This document shows, one piece after another, positions 1-8,141 of a stretch of DNA of 64,000 nt. The DNA comes from Izhakiella australiensis (GTDB lineage: Bacteria; Pseudomonadota; Gammaproteobacteria; Enterobacterales; Enterobacteriaceae). The stretch is from positions 60,370 through 124,369 of the forward strand of contig NZ_MRUL01000013.1 of NCBI RefSeq assembly GCF_002006995.1, given 5' to 3'. The translations under genes were made by a program, and so were the position numbers. Numbering within the stretch: the first letter of the stretch is position 1; every line of letters begins with the position of its first letter. A model generated the notes under the pieces. The model worked only from the letters and a program-made list of their open reading frames with translations. It was not told the DNA's origin and made no database searches.

Positions 1-147
1 CTTGTTGCCGCCGGCGCTTCCGCCAGCATTCTATTATTCCTTATGACGCCCATTTTGATGGTCAGCAAGCGTCTGCGCAGAGAGGCTATCGACCCGCCGC
101 AGTTTGAAGAAGAAGCCGTCGAGTCCACGACCGGGGCGCCTGACTAA
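1..147 (+). CDS. C-terminal end of an integral membrane protein (probable transporter), 5' truncated by window edge
   Basis: Frame 1 is open from the first base and ends at a TAA at 145-147. The 48 visible residues contain one hydrophobic segment (about residues 2-21, rich in A, I, L, F) followed by a basic stretch (SKRLRRE) and an acidic tail ending in GAPD. This is the usual look of the last transmembrane helix and cytoplasmic tail of a transporter. The family cannot be named from so little sequence. E. coli has dcuC near pagP and cspE, but I see nothing specific to DcuC here. Confidence 0.6.
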   Translation, partial: LVAAGASASILLFLMTPILMVSKRLRREAIDPPQFEEEAVESTTGAPD

Positions 148-219
148 TTTACTGGCGTGATTGTGTTTACTTGCGTGATTGTGCGATGGCTGTTGGTGGT
201 GATGCGCGTTAGCGGCAAC

Positions 220-256
220 AAAATCAGGTCAGGGAGCGATTCCCTGACCTGATTTT
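220..256. terminator. Bidirectional hairpin terminator
   Basis: A perfect 16-bp inverted repeat (220-235 against 241-256) with a 5-base loop GCGAT. The arms begin with AAAA and end with TTTT, so a U-run follows the stem in both directions. It sits between two convergent genes (1-147 plus, 260-508 minus) and can serve both. Confidence 0.85.
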
Positions 257-259
257 GCC

Positions 260-508
260 TTAATGCGGTTGTTCAAAGCCTGCTTTTACCATCTGGTCGC
301 GCAGCGCATTAGCAATTTGCCGGTTGCCCCCCGTGACCGGATAGATAACGTTATTGATGACGTCGTCGAGATAATGTTCTTCGAACTCCTGCATCGTCAG
401 CTGCGAACCGCCCTCATCATTGATGGCGATTGAGCCATGAATATGACCATTTTTTGCTTCCTTAGCCTTGAGGCTGTAACGCCCCATGCTGGTATTGATT
501 GTGCTCAT
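260..508 (-). CDS. Small hypothetical protein, 82 residues
   Basis: I do not recognise the family. The open frame reaches back to 541, but the ATG at 506-508 is preceded by AAAGGAGAGGAT at ideal spacing, so the start is set there, giving 82 residues beginning MSTINTSMGRY. The protein is soluble-looking, with no signal peptide or membrane segment, an acidic middle (EFEEHYLDDV) and a C-terminus that looks helical. The gene ends 4 bases before the bidirectional hairpin at 220-256. Reading-frame length, strong Shine-Dalgarno sequence and terminator together support a real gene of unknown role. Confidence 0.7.
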   Translation of the reverse strand: MSTINTSMGRYSLKAKEAKNGHIHGSIAINDEGGSQLTMQEFEEHYLDDVINNVIYPVTGGNRQIANALRDQMVKAGFEQPH

Positions 509-895
509 ATCCTCTCCTTTGATCCAAACGTTAAGAGACATACAGCCAGTGAGTAATACCTGAATAAAGTTTAGTCCTGTCAGGCGTTAATGCTTAAGAA
601 TTATCCAAATATCAGCCGGGGACGTGATCTTAATCGGTATATGAGGCGTAACCTATTGAACTACAGTGACCGGGTTACCATGGCTGTAATAAGGCGTTCG
701 GCTCGATTGCAGCAGATATCTGGCACCCTGCGACAAGATCAATGTTAAGCGCTGATAGCGTCTGGCGCCGGTAGCTGGCAACGCTATAAGCCATTACTGC
801 AAAATTATTATCTTTTCCTATACTTGTGCTGCGGCTGGCATTAAAGCGTAAAGCCGCCTGAAACTTTTAATTGGACAGGAGAGGTGAGGGAAGCA
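509..895. other. Intergenic region upstream of yohP
   Basis: No credible open frame on either strand. It must hold the promoters of the divergent small gene (260-508) and of yohP. The hexamer TATACT at 819-824, in the context CTATACTT, resembles the extended -10 of sigma-S promoters, and no good -35 lies 17 bases upstream. A similar CTAAACTTT occurs on the minus strand at about 570. Both are weak, unaided sequence matches. Confidence 0.4.
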
Positions 896-979
896 ATGAA
901 AATTATACTCTGGATTATCGCCATTATTTTTATCGTGGGCTTATTGACCATCACTGGCGTGTTTAAACTATTGTTCTGA
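896..979 (+). CDS. yohP: YohP-like single-span small membrane protein, 27 residues
   Basis: An ATG at 896 preceded by a purine-rich GAGGTGAGGGAAGC opens a 27-codon frame ending in TGA at 977-979. The peptide starts MKIILWIIAIIF and ends TGVFKLLF. Length, start and end match my memory of E. coli YohP, a 27-residue inner-membrane protein known for unusual membrane targeting of its mRNA. One hydrophobic helix fills residues 3-21. Its last 12 bases overlap the convergent zinc-ribbon gene at 968-1222. The gene lies far from the yohP neighbourhood of E. coli, so its position is not conserved. A standard length cut-off would miss it. Confidence 0.85.
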   Translation: MKIILWIIAIIFIVGLLTITGVFKLLF

Positions 980-1222
980 TTTCATTTCGCTAAAAGCGGC
1001 TCCGTTCACTCTCTCACCCCGACCGGGGCCGCTTGTCTGATTGACGCCGGGTTCCAGCCAGGGATCAAGACCCCAGTCCTGCGCTTTTAAAGGCTTACCG
1101 CAACGTGCGCAAATGGCGCCGTGGCGATATCCGCGATGCGGTTCACTAATAAAAACTAACTGGCTGCTTCCACAGCGGCGGCAAGATAATTTCATCCTGA
1201 AACGACATCCTGATGCAAACAC
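968..1222 (-). CDS. Small zinc-ribbon protein, hypothetical
   Basis: The frame encodes two CxxC knuckles: C-R-R-C at about residues 14-17 and C-A-R-C at about 38-41 counted from the GTG at 1220-1222. This is the arrangement of a small zinc ribbon, spaced by a basic, glycine-containing stretch. A tryptophan-containing segment (DWGLDPW) follows, then a low-complexity tail. The start is uncertain: GTG at 1222 has AGGA about 10 bases upstream, while ATG at 1195 has AGG directly adjacent. The 3' end overlaps yohP by 12 bases in convergent orientation. Function unknown; zinc binding is inferred from the cysteines. Confidence 0.6.
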   Translation of the reverse strand: MFASGCRFRMKLSCRRCGSSQLVFISEPHRGYRHGAICARCGKPLKAQDWGLDPWLEPGVNQTSGPGRGERVNGAAFSEMKSEQ

Positions 1223-1455
1223 TAAGAACTATCCTATCAAACAAATTATACATACTTAAATGTTATTTAATAATAACGGATGGTTTTTTTTGCTGTTGTT
1301 ATTATTTTCAATAAGTTAGTGTGTTTTTACAATTCGCGCCGCTCATCAATGTACGGGTGTATCATTATGATGAACAGGGTTTTTACTGCGGTATATCCTT
1401 AACGACGGCGTATAAAGTGGGCTGGAACAGTTGTTGCGCCTACGTAAGTTAATTG

Positions 1456-1472
1456 CATTTAGCGTTTGTTTA
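1456..1472 (+). promoter_or_regulatory. Candidate PhoP box upstream of pagP
   Basis: Within the 330-base gene-free stretch 1223-1552, two hexamers CATTTA (1456-1461) and TGTTTA (1467-1472) are separated by 5 bases, the layout of a PhoP direct repeat (T/GGTTTA-N5-T/GGTTTA). The first hexamer deviates at two positions. pagP is a classical PhoP/PhoQ target in enterics, which raises the prior. The nearest -10-like hexamer (TACGAT, 1490-1495) lies 17 bases downstream, farther than the usual 12, so the match is tentative. I see nothing else in the stretch. Confidence 0.4.
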
Positions 1473-1552
1473 GCTTAATCGTGGCAGGGTACGATTTTAA
1501 GCAACTTAGTTGTGTTAATTTAACTTAAAGTCAAAGATTAAATTATTCTATT

Positions 1553-2128
1553 GTGAAACGTTATATTATTGCATTTTCGCTGATTATTGCATCAGGGGCG
1601 TTATTTTCCACCGGCGCCAATGCTGAGCAGACTGGTCAGGTTACTCTAAAGAGTCTCTGGTCTGACTTTAGTGATAGCGTCAGTCAAACCTGGCATCATC
1701 CACAGCATTATGACTTCTACCTCCCGGCGATAACCTGGCATAATCGGTTAACCTACGACCGGGCGCATATCGACAGATATAATGAGCGGCCTTGGGGAGC
1801 GGGCGGCGGCATTTCCCGGTTTGATCGCAGCGGTAACTGGAACGGTATTTATTTTATGGCGTTCAAAGATTCGTTTAATTACTGGGAACCTATCGGCGGC
1901 TACGGCTGGGAAAAAATCTGGCGCCCGCTTCCGGATGATAATTTCAGACTTGGTGCCGGCTACACGGCTGGCGTGACGATGCGCAACAACTGGAACTACA
2001 TACCTATTCCGGTTATTCTCCCTCTGTTTTCCGTGGGTTATGGCCCGGCTACTTTTCAGATGACTTATATTCCTGGCACTTATAATAACGGTAATGTATA
2101 TTTTGCCTGGTTGCGTTGGCAGTTCTGA
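1553..2128 (+). CDS. pagP: Lipid A palmitoyltransferase PagP
   Basis: PagP is an outer-membrane beta-barrel enzyme that moves a palmitate from a phospholipid to lipid A, protecting against cationic peptides. The 191-residue frame starts at GTG 1553 and has a signal peptide ending in ANA at about residue 24. The conserved core is present: YNERPWG, the FKDSFN loop, and the C-terminal [17 protein letters not shown] barrel closure ending in an aromatic F. Catalytic residues known from E. coli (mature His33, Asp76, Ser77) correspond to His63, Asp106 and Ser107 here. No strong Shine-Dalgarno precedes the GTG. cspE follows, as in E. coli. Confidence 0.97.
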   Translation: MKRYIIAFSLIIASGALFSTGANAEQTGQVTLKSLWSDFSDSVSQTWHHPQHYDFYLPAITWHNRLTYDRAHIDRYNERPWGAGGGISRFDRSGNWNGIYFMAFKDSFNYWEPIGGYGWEKIWRPLPDDNFRLGAGYTAGVTMRNNWNYIPIPVILPLFSVGYGPATFQMTYIPGTYNNGNVYFAWLRWQF

Positions 2129-2277
2129 ACGACAAGATGGCAGTTAATGCGTGGTTAAAGCGAAAAATACAATATTTATCACTTTTTCGCGATCCTTAAC
2201 TGGACAAAAGCCGGCTGACTTGCTGTACTAGTAGGTGACACAAGTGAGTGTCTATTTTTCAAGTAAAGGTAATATTG

Positions 2278-2487
2278 ATGTCCAAGATTAAAGGTAGCGT
2301 TAAGTGGTTTAATGAGTCCAAAGGATTTGGTTTCATTACCCCGGAAGATGGTAGCAAAGACGTATTCGTACACTTCTCTGCCATCCAGAGCAACGGTTTC
2401 AAAACTCTGGCTGAAGGTCAGCGCGTAGAGTTCGAAATCACCAACGGCGCCAAAGGCCCTTCTGCTGCTAACGTTACCGCTCTGTAA
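2278..2487 (+). CDS. cspE: Cold-shock-domain RNA chaperone CspE
   Basis: A 69-residue single cold-shock domain with RNP1 (KGFGFI, about residues 15-20) and RNP2 (VFVHF, about 29-33). Such proteins bind single-stranded RNA and melt secondary structure; CspE also acts as a transcription antiterminator. The open frame extends 10 codons upstream, but [11 protein letters not shown] at 2278, preceded by AAAGG, is the standard CspE start. It lies downstream of pagP as in E. coli and ends in its own terminator. Its codon usage is more strongly biased than its neighbours, as expected for a highly expressed gene. Confidence 0.95.
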   Translation: MSKIKGSVKWFNESKGFGFITPEDGSKDVFVHFSAIQSNGFKTLAEGQRVEFEITNGAKGPSAANVTAL

Positions 2488-2505
2488 GTTATCAGTCAGA
2501 TTCCG

Positions 2506-2531
2506 AAAACCCGCCTCCGGCGGGTTTTTTT
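2506..2531 (+). terminator. Rho-independent terminator of cspE
   Basis: AACCCGCC (2508-2515) pairs with GGCGGGTT (2519-2526) across a TCC loop and runs into a T-tract to 2531. It lies 20 bases after the cspE stop. Confidence 0.92.
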
Positions 2532-2614
2532 ATGCCCGCAGTTTGTGTCAATGTCATCTTTGACACAGGTAGTGACACCACGTCTGCAAGCGAACGGTTG
2601 AAACAGGAGGCGCT

Positions 2615-3040
2615 ATGATTATCCGATCGGCAACCACCGGGGACTGCTTCGCGCTCAGCGCGCTGCTGGCTGAACTTGGTTATCCGGATAATGAACGTTT
2701 TATTGAAGCACGCGTACAGCAGCTAATTGACCATCCCGATGAACGCCTGCTGATTGCTGCAGATGGCAATAACGTGCTGGGATTTCTCTCACTGCATTTT
2801 ATTCCCCAGCTAGCGCTGGCGGGCGACTTCGCCAGGGTGAGCTATTTCTGCGTTGCGGATGGGCAGCGCAGTAAAGGCGCAGGCCACCAACTGATTAATG
2901 CCGCGCAGGAGATGGCGCGTGAGCGCGGCTGTGACCGCATGGAGCTACACTGCCACGAGCGGCGCACTAAAGCGCTCGGCTTCTACGCTCGCGAAGGCTA
3001 CCGCGAATCCTCAAAATATCTGATCAAATATCTGACTTAG
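2615..3040 (+). CDS. GNAT-family N-acetyltransferase
   Basis: A 141-residue single-domain acetyltransferase. The acetyl-CoA binding motif A is visible as QRSKGAG at about residues 84-90, following the beta-4 strand YFCV, and the C-terminal GFYAREGY (about 122-129) is the usual GNAT signature. The ATG at 2615 follows CAGGAGG at good spacing. It is a cytoplasmic enzyme of unknown acceptor. It occupies the place where E. coli has crcB, directly after cspE, and converges on the MocR-type gene, overlapping it by 17 bases. This suggests an accessory insertion. Confidence 0.88.
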   Translation: MIIRSATTGDCFALSALLAELGYPDNERFIEARVQQLIDHPDERLLIAADGNNVLGFLSLHFIPQLALAGDFARVSYFCVADGQRSKGAGHQLINAAQEMARERGCDRMELHCHERRTKALGFYAREGYRESSKYLIKYLT

Positions 3041-4385
3041 CACCGGCAGCCAAATCCATTCCGGTAGCGAGAACCAGCGCGTCGGCTATCGATGCAATCT
3101 GCTGGGGAGGAATAAGCGACGTGCTTACGCGAATAAACTGGCTGCCTGCACTGCGGCAGCGTTCACCCGGTAAGGCGGCGATCCCTCTGGCTGCCAGCGT
3201 TATCATAGCGAATTGTTCTGATGCAACCGGAATGCAAACGCTCAGTCCGTCGCGCTGCGGCAGGTGCAATCCACGGCGGGCCAGCGCCTCAATCAGTAAC
3301 TGCCTGCGCTGAGCGTAGGTTTTACGCGCCAGCTGAAGCTGCTGCTGCGTGGCCGGATCGTGCAGCATCCAGGCTACGGCCTCTTGCAGTATGCGGCTCG
3401 TCCAGCTGGCACCAAACTGGCGCCAGGACTGAATGCGTTTAAGCAGGGAAGCCGGGCCGGAGATAACGGCCAGACGCAGGTCCGGACCGTAAGCTTTCGA
3501 GTAGGAACGGACATACAGGGTACGCTCGGGATAATAACGACCCAGGCTCCAGACCGCGTGACACGAAAGCTCGCCGATACCGTCATCCTCGACGATCAAT
3601 ATGGATGAATGTATCAGCGCCTGAGAAAGCGCTGCGCTGCGTGCTTTGCTGACCGTATTTCCGGTAGCTGAATGGGTACGCGGCTGGTGAATAAACATCA
3701 CTGGCTTTTTGTTCAGCAGCAGCCTGAGCGCATCGGGCTGCGGACCTTCCTCATCGCACGGCAGCGGTAAAATTTCAGCGCCAGCGTTGTCCAGCATATC
3801 CAGCAGGCGTGTGGCGGTTGGATCTTCAATTATCACCCGATCTCCGGGGGATAGCAGCGTCTGCACAATCAAATTCATGGCTTCAAAGCCGCCATTGGTC
3901 GCCATAAAGCTCCCGGAGTCAACCGGCCAGCCGGGCTTAATCGCTTCCAGCAGCGGCGGGGCGATCGGCTCACGTCGGTAGCTATTCAGCGCCGGTGACT
4001 TTGCCCCTTTCAGCAGTGCCTCGCTCAGGTCCGGCAGCAGTGCTGGATCGGGGACGGCCATCGCAAGATTGGCCTTAACGTTATCGCCATAGTTACCAAT
4101 GGTTTCGAATCTGACCGGTCCTGGCGTTACGTTGTTGCCGCAAACCCAGACGCCGCCTCTTCCTTTGCCGGCAATCACTTTTTGCCGTTTCAACTGACTC
4201 CATGCGGCGGAGACGGTAGCCGGACTGACGCCCAGCTTTTCTGCCAGCGTGCGCACTGCGGGCAGCTGAGTGCCAATCGCAATCTGGCCCTCCCTGATAA
4301 GGTTTGCCGTGGTTGACGCAATTCCCTTAACGCTGACGCTGGAAAGGCGCTGTGCCAGCCAATCTGGGTCCAGCAAAACAGCCAT
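3024..4385 (-). CDS. MocR-type transcriptional regulator (GntR winged helix fused to aminotransferase fold)
   Basis: The 453-residue protein has an N-terminal GntR-type winged helix (about residues 15-75, core RTLAEKLGVSPATVSAAW) joined to a fold-type I aminotransferase domain (about 100-440). The pyridoxal-phosphate lysine is seen in SYSKAYG (Lys297), with an aspartate upstream in VEDDG. MocR proteins sense amino compounds through the PLP domain and usually control a divergent neighbour. Here the start (ATG 4385, AAAAGGAATTATT upstream) faces the operon beginning at 4512 across 126 bases. The regulator most likely controls that transport and amidase operon, and its effector is probably an amino acid or derivative. 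Confidence 0.92.
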   Translation of the reverse strand: MAVLLDPDWLAQRLSSVSVKGIASTTANLIREGQIAIGTQLPAVRTLAEKLGVSPATVSAAWSQLKRQKVIAGKGRGGVWVCGNNVTPGPVRFETIGNYGDNVKANLAMAVPDPALLPDLSEALLKGAKSPALNSYRREPIAPPLLEAIKPGWPVDSGSFMATNGGFEAMNLIVQTLLSPGDRVIIEDPTATRLLDMLDNAGAEILPLPCDEEGPQPDALRLLLNKKPVMFIHQPRTHSATGNTVSKARSAALSQALIHSSILIVEDDGIGELSCHAVWSLGRYYPERTLYVRSYSKAYGPDLRLAVISGPASLLKRIQSWRQFGASWTSRILQEAVAWMLHDPATQQQLQLARKTYAQRRQLLIEALARRGLHLPQRDGLSVCIPVASEQFAMITLAARGIAALPGERCRSAGSQFIRVSTSLIPPQQIASIADALVLATGMDLAAGAKSDI

Positions 4386-4511
4386 AATAATTCCTTTTGT
4401 TCAATAACAAAGAAAATATTGTACAAGTATTATTGTCATTCTAGTATCAAATTTATGCAATATTTGGATAACAACTACGCAGGGTGATGAAAATACAGAC
4501 AGGAGAAAGGC
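4386..4511. promoter_or_regulatory. Divergent promoter region with direct repeats, candidate MocR operator
   Basis: This AT-rich 126-base gap must hold promoters for both the MocR gene and the 4512-8908 operon. Two direct repeats, TATTGTAC (4417-4424) and TATTGTCA (4431-4438), start 14 bases apart, and an inverted copy CAATATT lies at about 4458-4464. MocR regulators such as PdxR and GabR bind direct repeats in such gaps. Assignment as an operator is inference. Confidence 0.45.
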
Positions 4512-5471
4512 ATGGTAACCATCAGATTGGCGGTGCGCGACTGGGACTACTTTACGCCGCTGGCGCTGGGCGATCTTAAACCACAGGGCTTTGCGCTGGA
4601 ACTGCACCGGGTAGGAACCCTGGTGGGCGACCTGGCAACCAGCAGCGAATACGATGCAGCAGAGGTTTCATTTAGTCGCTATGCCCAAAGCCGCGCTAAG
4701 GGTGAAACGGGCCTGTATGCGTTACCGCACTTTCTGATGCGAGGCTTTCGTCAGCGCTGCATTATTACGCGCAGTGACAGCCCGCTAACCGCCCTTAATC
4801 AGCTGGCTGGTAAAAATATAGGCCTTACCGGCTGGCAGGATTCGGGCAATACCTGGACGCGCACGCTGATGCGCGAGGCGGGAGTCGGCATTGACGATGC
4901 GCATTGGTATATGGGCCGACTGACTGCCGCTCATCCTATCGTTGACCGTCTGGCCGGCTTTGGTCGGCCGGGGCGTATTGAGGCAATGCCCGGCGAACAG
5001 CCGATGATGGACGCGCTGAAAGACGGCTTTCTCGATGCGGTTTTCACCCCCTTTATGCCGCAAGGATTCTTTCAACGGGACTCCGGTTTCCGCCAGCTGC
5101 AGGAAGACTTCCGCCAGGCCGAGCTGGATTACTTTCATCGGGTTGGCTATGTCCCCGGAATGCACCTGCTGGCGTTTAAATCAAGCTTTGTCGACGCCAA
5201 CCCAACGCTGCCGGCGGCGCTTAGTTCGCTTATCGACGCATCAGCGCGGGCCTGGATGGAGAAGCGCGAAAAATACGCCGACACCACCCCCTGGCTGCTC
5301 GATGATTTGCGACGCACCGCCCAGGATTTACCGGCTAACTGGAATGAAAACGGTTTTGCCGCTAACAACAAGATGATCGGCGACTTTGCCAACGAACTGT
5401 ATGAGCAGGGGCTGACGGCCAGCCTGCTTAGCCACGGCCAATTATTTCCCGATGCAGAAGGAGGAGTGTGA
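4512..5471 (+). CDS. Cytoplasmic substrate-binding-fold protein (4,5-dihydroxyphthalate decarboxylase-like / SBP-like)
   Basis: A 319-residue protein without signal peptide. Its opening (RLAVRDWDYFTPL), the AEVSFSRYAQSRAKGE segment at about residues 50-65 and the later LAGKNIGLTGWQDSG stretch resemble proteins annotated as 4,5-dihydroxyphthalate decarboxylase. That family shares the type-II periplasmic binding-protein fold. Whether this one is an enzyme or a binding protein cannot be told from sequence. ATG 4512 follows CAGGAGAAAGGC. Its stop TGA (5469-5471) overlaps the start of the amidase gene, so the two are translationally coupled. It is the first gene of a five-gene operon divergent from a MocR regulator. 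Confidence 0.7.
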   Translation: MVTIRLAVRDWDYFTPLALGDLKPQGFALELHRVGTLVGDLATSSEYDAAEVSFSRYAQSRAKGETGLYALPHFLMRGFRQRCIITRSDSPLTALNQLAGKNIGLTGWQDSGNTWTRTLMREAGVGIDDAHWYMGRLTAAHPIVDRLAGFGRPGRIEAMPGEQPMMDALKDGFLDAVFTPFMPQGFFQRDSGFRQLQEDFRQAELDYFHRVGYVPGMHLLAFKSSFVDANPTLPAALSSLIDASARAWMEKREKYADTTPWLLDDLRRTAQDLPANWNENGFAANNKMIGDFANELYEQGLTASLLSHGQLFPDAEGGV

Positions 5472-6268
5472 TGATGAACGTTGCGATGGGCCAGTATGCG
5501 GTTAGCCGCCACTGGCAAGAGAATGCCGAAACCATTATTTCCCTGATGCGTCGCTCGCATGAAGGTGGTGCCGACCTGCTGGTATTACCGGAAGGCGTAC
5601 TGGCGCGCGACATTGCCGATCCCGATCTGGTACTAAAAGCGGCCCAGCCCCTTGACGGCCCGTTCCTGAGCCAGGTGCTGGCAGCCAGTCGTGATAATGC
5701 CATGACCACCATGATGACGGTCCACGTACCGACCCAGGGCGATAAGGCGCTGAACGTATTCATCGCTATTCGTCGCGGTGAGATTGTCGCGCGTTATGAC
5801 AAGCTGCATCTCTACGATGCCTTTGCCATGAAAGAATCCGAGCGCGTAACGGCGGGCGATCGCATACCGCCGCTGGTGGACGTCGCCGGGATGAAAGTGG
5901 CAATGATGACCTGCTATGACGTGCGCTTTCCGGAGCTGGCCCGCGCCCTGGCGCTGGCGGGAGCCGACGTATTAACTCTGCCGGCCGCCTGGGTAAAAGG
6001 GCCACTCAAAGAAATGCACTGGGAGGTTATGTGTACCGCCCGTGCATTAGAAAACACCTGCTATATGGTCGCCGTTGGCGAATGTGGGCCGCGCAATATC
6101 GGCAACAGTATGGTGATTGATCCGCTGGGCGTGGCGATAGCCAAAGCCGCAGAAGCGCCCGCTCTGGTATTTGCCGAACTGGACCCGGCGCGTATAGCAC
6201 ATGCCCGCGATGTTTTGCCGGTGCTGGCAAACCGTCGTTTTGCCCAACCTGAGTTAAATAACAACTAA
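5471..6268 (+). CDS. ybeM: Carbon-nitrogen hydrolase YbeM (deaminated glutathione amidase family)
   Basis: A nitrilase-superfamily amidase. The Glu-Lys-Cys triad is visible: Glu41 in LVLPEGVL, Lys111 in RYDKLHLYDAF and Cys148 in MMTCYDVRFPEL. Long identities with E. coli YbeM (PAAWVKGPLKE, NTCYMVA.GECG) and its place before lipA support orthology. YbeM and its eukaryotic relative Nit1 hydrolyse deaminated glutathione, a repair reaction. Start: ATG 5471 has AGGAGG six bases upstream and shares its A with the preceding TGA; GTG 5468 and ATG 5474 are alternatives. Unlike in E. coli it is embedded in a transport operon, so its physiological substrate may be an imported amide. Confidence 0.88.
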   Translation: MMNVAMGQYAVSRHWQENAETIISLMRRSHEGGADLLVLPEGVLARDIADPDLVLKAAQPLDGPFLSQVLAASRDNAMTTMMTVHVPTQGDKALNVFIAIRRGEIVARYDKLHLYDAFAMKESERVTAGDRIPPLVDVAGMKVAMMTCYDVRFPELARALALAGADVLTLPAAWVKGPLKEMHWEVMCTARALENTCYMVAVGECGPRNIGNSMVIDPLGVAIAKAAEAPALVFAELDPARIAHARDVLPVLANRRFAQPELNNN

Positions 6269-6288
6269 AGCCACAGGGGACTTTTGTA

Positions 6289-7176
6289 ATGAAAAAAATT
6301 GCAACTGCGATAGCGTTGACATTGAGCATGTCCGGCGCGCTGGCCCAGGCCGCCGACGCCATCCCTGAAGTAAAAATGGATCAGGCACTGCATGACAGGC
6401 TGCCGGAGGATATCAAGTCATCCGGTAAAATGATCTCGGTAAATAACGGTTCTTTCCCGCCGTATGAAATCGTCACCGGGCCGCAATCAATGGATGGTGC
6501 CAGCGCCGACCTGGCGGTGGCGCTTGGCCAACTGCTTGGCGTTAAAATCGAGCACGCCACGGTGAGTGGTTTGCCGGGCCTGCTGGCCGGCATTAAATCC
6601 GGCCGCTATCAGCTGGCTATCGGACCGGTTGGTGATTATCCCGACCGGCAGGAGAAAAATGACTTTATCGACTTCGTGCAGGAGTTTGTGGTTTTCGGCG
6701 TACTGAAGGGCAACCCGGCCGGTATCAACGGCCTGCCGGATACCTGCGGCAAGCGGATTGCGGTAATGGCCGGCGGCTCGGCCGAACAGGTTATTCGTAA
6801 CCAGTCGAAAGCCTGCACTGACGCCGGAAAACCGGCGGTGACCGTGCAATCCTTCACCGATCAGCCTTCTTCTATCCTCGCGGTACGCTCTAAGCGCTCG
6901 GATGCTTTCTTCTCCTCGCAGGCGCCGCTAACGTATTTTGTTGAGCAGGCACATGGCGCGCTTGAGCTGACGGCGGAAGGCCAGAAAAACGGCTTCAGCG
7001 ACATCTTCCAGGGCACGGTGGTGGCGAAAAACTCTCCGCTGGAAAAAGTGGTGCTGGATGCCTATAAGGAGCTGTTCAACAACGGCACCTATGCAGCCAT
7101 CATGAAAAAATGGCAGCTGAGCGACAACATGATCAAACAGCCGGGCGTTAACCTGGCGAAGGAGATGCCAAAATGA
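6289..7176 (+). CDS. Periplasmic amino-acid-binding protein of ABC importer
   Basis: A 295-residue family-3 solute-binding protein. The signal peptide (MKKIATAIALTLSMSGALAQA) ends near residue 22, and the mature part shows the typical NNGSFPPYEI opening and an SADLAVALGQLLGVKIE helix. It delivers a polar amino acid or similar compound to the permease encoded next. AGGGGA precedes ATG 6289. The stop TGA overlaps the next start (ATGA at 7173). No classical amino-acid specificity can be read; context with a YbeM amidase suggests an amide- or keto-acid-like ligand. Confidence 0.9.
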   Translation: MKKIATAIALTLSMSGALAQAADAIPEVKMDQALHDRLPEDIKSSGKMISVNNGSFPPYEIVTGPQSMDGASADLAVALGQLLGVKIEHATVSGLPGLLAGIKSGRYQLAIGPVGDYPDRQEKNDFIDFVQEFVVFGVLKGNPAGINGLPDTCGKRIAVMAGGSAEQVIRNQSKACTDAGKPAVTVQSFTDQPSSILAVRSKRSDAFFSSQAPLTYFVEQAHGALELTAEGQKNGFSDIFQGTVVAKNSPLEKVVLDAYKELFNNGTYAAIMKKWQLSDNMIKQPGVNLAKEMPK

Positions 7177-8141
7177 CAGAATGCACCACGGATCCCCGGA
7201 CCATGGAGCGGTCTGATATTCAGGCTCGTGATGTGAGCAACGCTCATCGCGCCCCGCGCTATGGTCGCCTGGTTTCCTGGGTGATAGTCCTGCTGTTGGC
7301 GTTTAACTTTCTTTGGCTGGTTGCCATGAATCCCAACTTTGAATGGGGAGTCGTGGCAAAGTGGTTTACTGAAACGTCGGTATTGAACGGCCTCAAAGTG
7401 ACGCTCGGGCTTACCCTGGTCTCAATGATCCTGGGGGTGATATTAGGCTTGCTGCTTGCCATCGCTCGCATGTCCGATAACCGTCTGCTGAGCTGGCTGT
7501 CCGGGTTATACATCTGGTTTTTTCGCGGTACGCCGCTGCTGGTCCAGCTTATTTTCTGGTACAACATGTCGACGTTGTTTCCTAAAGTTACGCTGTCTGT
7601 CCCCTTTACCAGCGTCGTTTTAGGCAGCTGGAATACCAACGATCTGATCACGCCGCTCACGGCGGCTATTGCCGGCCTGGCGCTGAATGAGGCGGCTTAT
7701 ATGGCGGAAATTATCCGTGCCGGACTACTGTCGGTCGATAGCGGGCAAATTGAAACCACTCAGGCGTTTGGTATGAGCCGCGCCCGCGCGCTGCGCCGGG
7801 TAATTATTCCCCAGGCAATGCGTGCGATTGTGCCGCCCACCGGCAATCAGCTGATTAGTATGATCAAAGCAACTTCGCTGGTCAGCGTGATCGCCATGGG
7901 CGATCTGCTTTACTCCGTACAGGCGGTGTATAACCGCACCTTTGAAATTATTCCGATGCTGATGGTGGCGGTTATCTGGTATCTGATAATCACCTCAATT
8001 CTTAACGTCGGTCAGTCGGCGATCGAACGGTATTACGCGCGCGGCACGCGGCGCAATGGCGTAGTCAAGCGGCGCGTCGCCTCTTCCGATGGGCAACCCG
8101 AACCGATGGTTAATCTGCAAACGCGTAAGGAGGATGTATGA
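7173..8141 (+). CDS. ABC importer permease, HisM/GlnP family
   Basis: An inner-membrane subunit of 322 residues with a cytoplasmic N-terminal extension of about 30 residues, then about five to six hydrophobic segments (first at about 33-52). The EAA loop that contacts the ATPase is clear: [20 protein letters not shown] at about 173-192, followed by EAA-type AFGMSR and [11 protein letters not shown] single permease gene suggests a homodimeric channel. The gene overlaps both neighbours by 4 bases (ATGA at each end), marking tight coupling with the binding protein and ATPase genes. The basic tail after residue 285 is longer than usual. Confidence 0.92.
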   Translation: MTECTTDPRTMERSDIQARDVSNAHRAPRYGRLVSWVIVLLLAFNFLWLVAMNPNFEWGVVAKWFTETSVLNGLKVTLGLTLVSMILGVILGLLLAIARMSDNRLLSWLSGLYIWFFRGTPLLVQLIFWYNMSTLFPKVTLSVPFTSVVLGSWNTNDLITPLTAAIAGLALNEAAYMAEIIRAGLLSVDSGQIETTQAFGMSRARALRRVIIPQAMRAIVPPTGNQLISMIKATSLVSVIAMGDLLYSVQAVYNRTFEIIPMLMVAVIWYLIITSILNVGQSAIERYYARGTRRNGVVKRRVASSDGQPEPMVNLQTRKEDV

